In this document: positions 27,627 to 64,000 of the stretch, one piece after another | Position numbering within the stretch: the first letter of the stretch is position 1 | Layout: every line of letters begins with the position of its first letter | Assembly (NCBI GenBank): GCA_022829145.1 | Contig: CM040753.1 | Span: 6,840,884-6,904,883 of the forward strand | DNA: 64,000 bases | Direction: 5' to 3' | DNA from: Albula goreensis | Lineage: Eukaryota > Chordata > Actinopteri > Albuliformes > Albulidae | Made by a program: the position numbers and the translations under genes | Notes under the pieces: model-generated | Databases searched by the model: none | What the model saw: the letters and a program-made list of their open reading frames with translations, nothing else | Told to the model about the DNA's origin: nothing

Positions 27627-27682
27627 AGGAGGAGGAGGAGGGGAGGGGAAGAGAGTGTGGGGGGGGGGGGTGGAGAGGGGGT
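27627..27682 (+). other. Purine tract with G11 run
   Basis: Almost pure A/G sequence (gaggaggaggagg type) ending in a run of about 11-12 G (from 27659) and gtggagaggggg. It has the composition for G-quadruplex or triplex structure, just 5' of the CpG-rich leader. Confidence 0.8.
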
Positions 27683-27997
27683 TGGCTGAGCCGCTTTAGT
27701 CCTGCAGTTCCTCCTGCAATGCATGGAGTAGAGTGACAGCTCCAGTCTGCCGAGGGGCCGCCGCCGTCGCAGCCGCTGAGAGCCGAACACCGGAGAGCCG
27801 CCGTCACCCCCCGCGGAGCGGAGCGTAACCGGGCAGGCCCTGGGGGCTGCGTCAGTCTGTGTGTGCGTGCGTCTGACCGTCTGCGCTGTCTGACAGGACA
27901 TCCCGTCAGCCGCGCCGCTGCCGTCTCTCCAGAGTGCGCGCCTCTCTCTCATCTGTGTCCTGTCTTTCCAACCCCCAAACCCCCACAATCTGCAAAA
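27630..27997 (+). promoter_or_regulatory. svil: CpG-rich promoter and 5' leader of svil
   Basis: The stretch from about 27740 to 27860 is dense in CG dinucleotides and GCC/CCG triplets, unlike the AT-richer flanks, and lies directly 5' of the first coding exon. No TATA box is evident. Between 27737 and 27997 I find no ATG, as expected for a leader. Just upstream are two overlapping tiny ORFs, 27719-27736 and 27724-27732, that would be uORFs if transcription starts further left. A possible 3' splice site ends at 27899 (gtctgacag), so part of the leader might be spliced. The start of transcription cannot be fixed from sequence. Confidence 0.6.
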
Positions 27998-63260
<35,263 letters not shown>

Positions 63261-64000
63261 GTAACCTGACCTGTTGCATGACCGCCAGCTCTCCTCACCC
63301 TAAACAACCAAACCAAAAACTAAACCAAACGACCCCGCGTGCCCGGTCTGCGTAACAGCACCAGGAAGCTGAGAGAGAGCCGATTGGTCGCTGTGAGATT
63401 CTAATCTGATGTCACACTGCTTGCCCCCAAGAACTGTGTACACATCCCCCCATTCCCCCTCCACATTGGTCAAAATTCTGTCCTCTGTATCCCAAATCAT
63501 CCAACTGTTTTGCCACATTTGTTATTTTTCTACATATTGTATTCTCCTTCAGGAATCATGCACATTGCATGTATAGGTGTACAGTAGTTTTGATATGAAC
63601 AGATCTAAGATTTTTATGAATTGATATTATGTTTTTATGACGTGGCGCTAATGTTGTGGTGTAAATACAACAAGATGTTCAAAAATCAAGCTATGAGACT
63701 TTATTCCAGACCTGATCATATTGTTTGCTGTTTTGCAGTAAAATGTGAGCTCTTTAGTATTGTTGGCTGATTAATCCATGATACCTTATGTCTTGCATTA
63801 TCACACACAATATAGTGAGTTTTCAAAATCAATATATGACTCAGAAAAATATTAACTTATGAAACCAAATAGAACGATGACCTGTGACTGTTGTGAACAC
63901 CATTTTACTTAAGGGGTGAAAAGTAGTTGTTTGATGTTCATTCAGTTGTCGCCTTCATCCCTGTATGCAGTGAGAGAATACAACAGCAAACTCTGAAGTG
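63261..64000 (+). other. svil intron 18 (start)
   Basis: Follows the donor aagaag|gtaacc. AT-rich, no repeats or exons recognised before the window ends. Confidence 0.8.

Overview
The window looks like nuclear DNA of a ray-finned fish, probably a teleost. It has long introns, many (CA)n/(GT)n microsatellites, a tRNA-derived SINE, and short dispersed repeats of types I know from teleosts. I cannot name the species. A retroelement tail just upstream of coding exon 6 resembles repeats I associate with early-branching fish lineages, but that is weak evidence.

One gene can be supported with confidence: the 5' half of supervillin (svil), on the + strand, from 27998 to 63260 and running out of the window on the right. 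I placed 18 coding exons by matching translated blocks to the supervillin/archvillin sequence as I remember it and by requiring AG/GT boundaries. All 17 splice junctions keep one reading frame, giving 3756 coding bases (1252 codons). Supervillin is a large peripheral membrane protein that bundles F-actin and binds myosin II. This half is the disordered, actin/myosin-binding N-terminal region; the gelsolin/villin-like repeats and headpiece lie further right.

Layout: 1-27600 holds no gene I can support. It has microsatellites, pyrimidine tracts, one SINE, decayed dispersed repeats, two CpG/GC-rich patches and a possible MEF2/E-box element. 27630-27997 is a CpG-rich promoter/leader. Exons 1-4 (27998-36705) encode an 87-residue extension upstream of the conserved methionine of mammalian supervillin, which lies at 36698 inside exon 4. 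Exons 5-6 hold the conserved N-terminal blocks. Exons 7-9 are the fish counterparts of the muscle (archvillin) insert, each a multiple of three. Exons 10-12 resume the constitutive sequence. Exon 13 (52252-52347) is a second muscle-type cassette of exactly 32 codons with a weak acceptor behind a UG repeat. Exon 14 is conserved. Exon 15 is a 26-codon symmetric cassette I do not recognise from mammals. Exons 16-18 lead into the MSIKER...SGEEDWRNR block.

The main points for follow-up are the N-terminal extension and its promoter, the symmetric cassettes, and the intronic elements sitting next to splice acceptors: a 19-bp minisatellite before exon 11, a retroelement tail before exon 6 and a UG tract before exon 13. 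Exon boundaries and homology come from reading and memory; no search was run.
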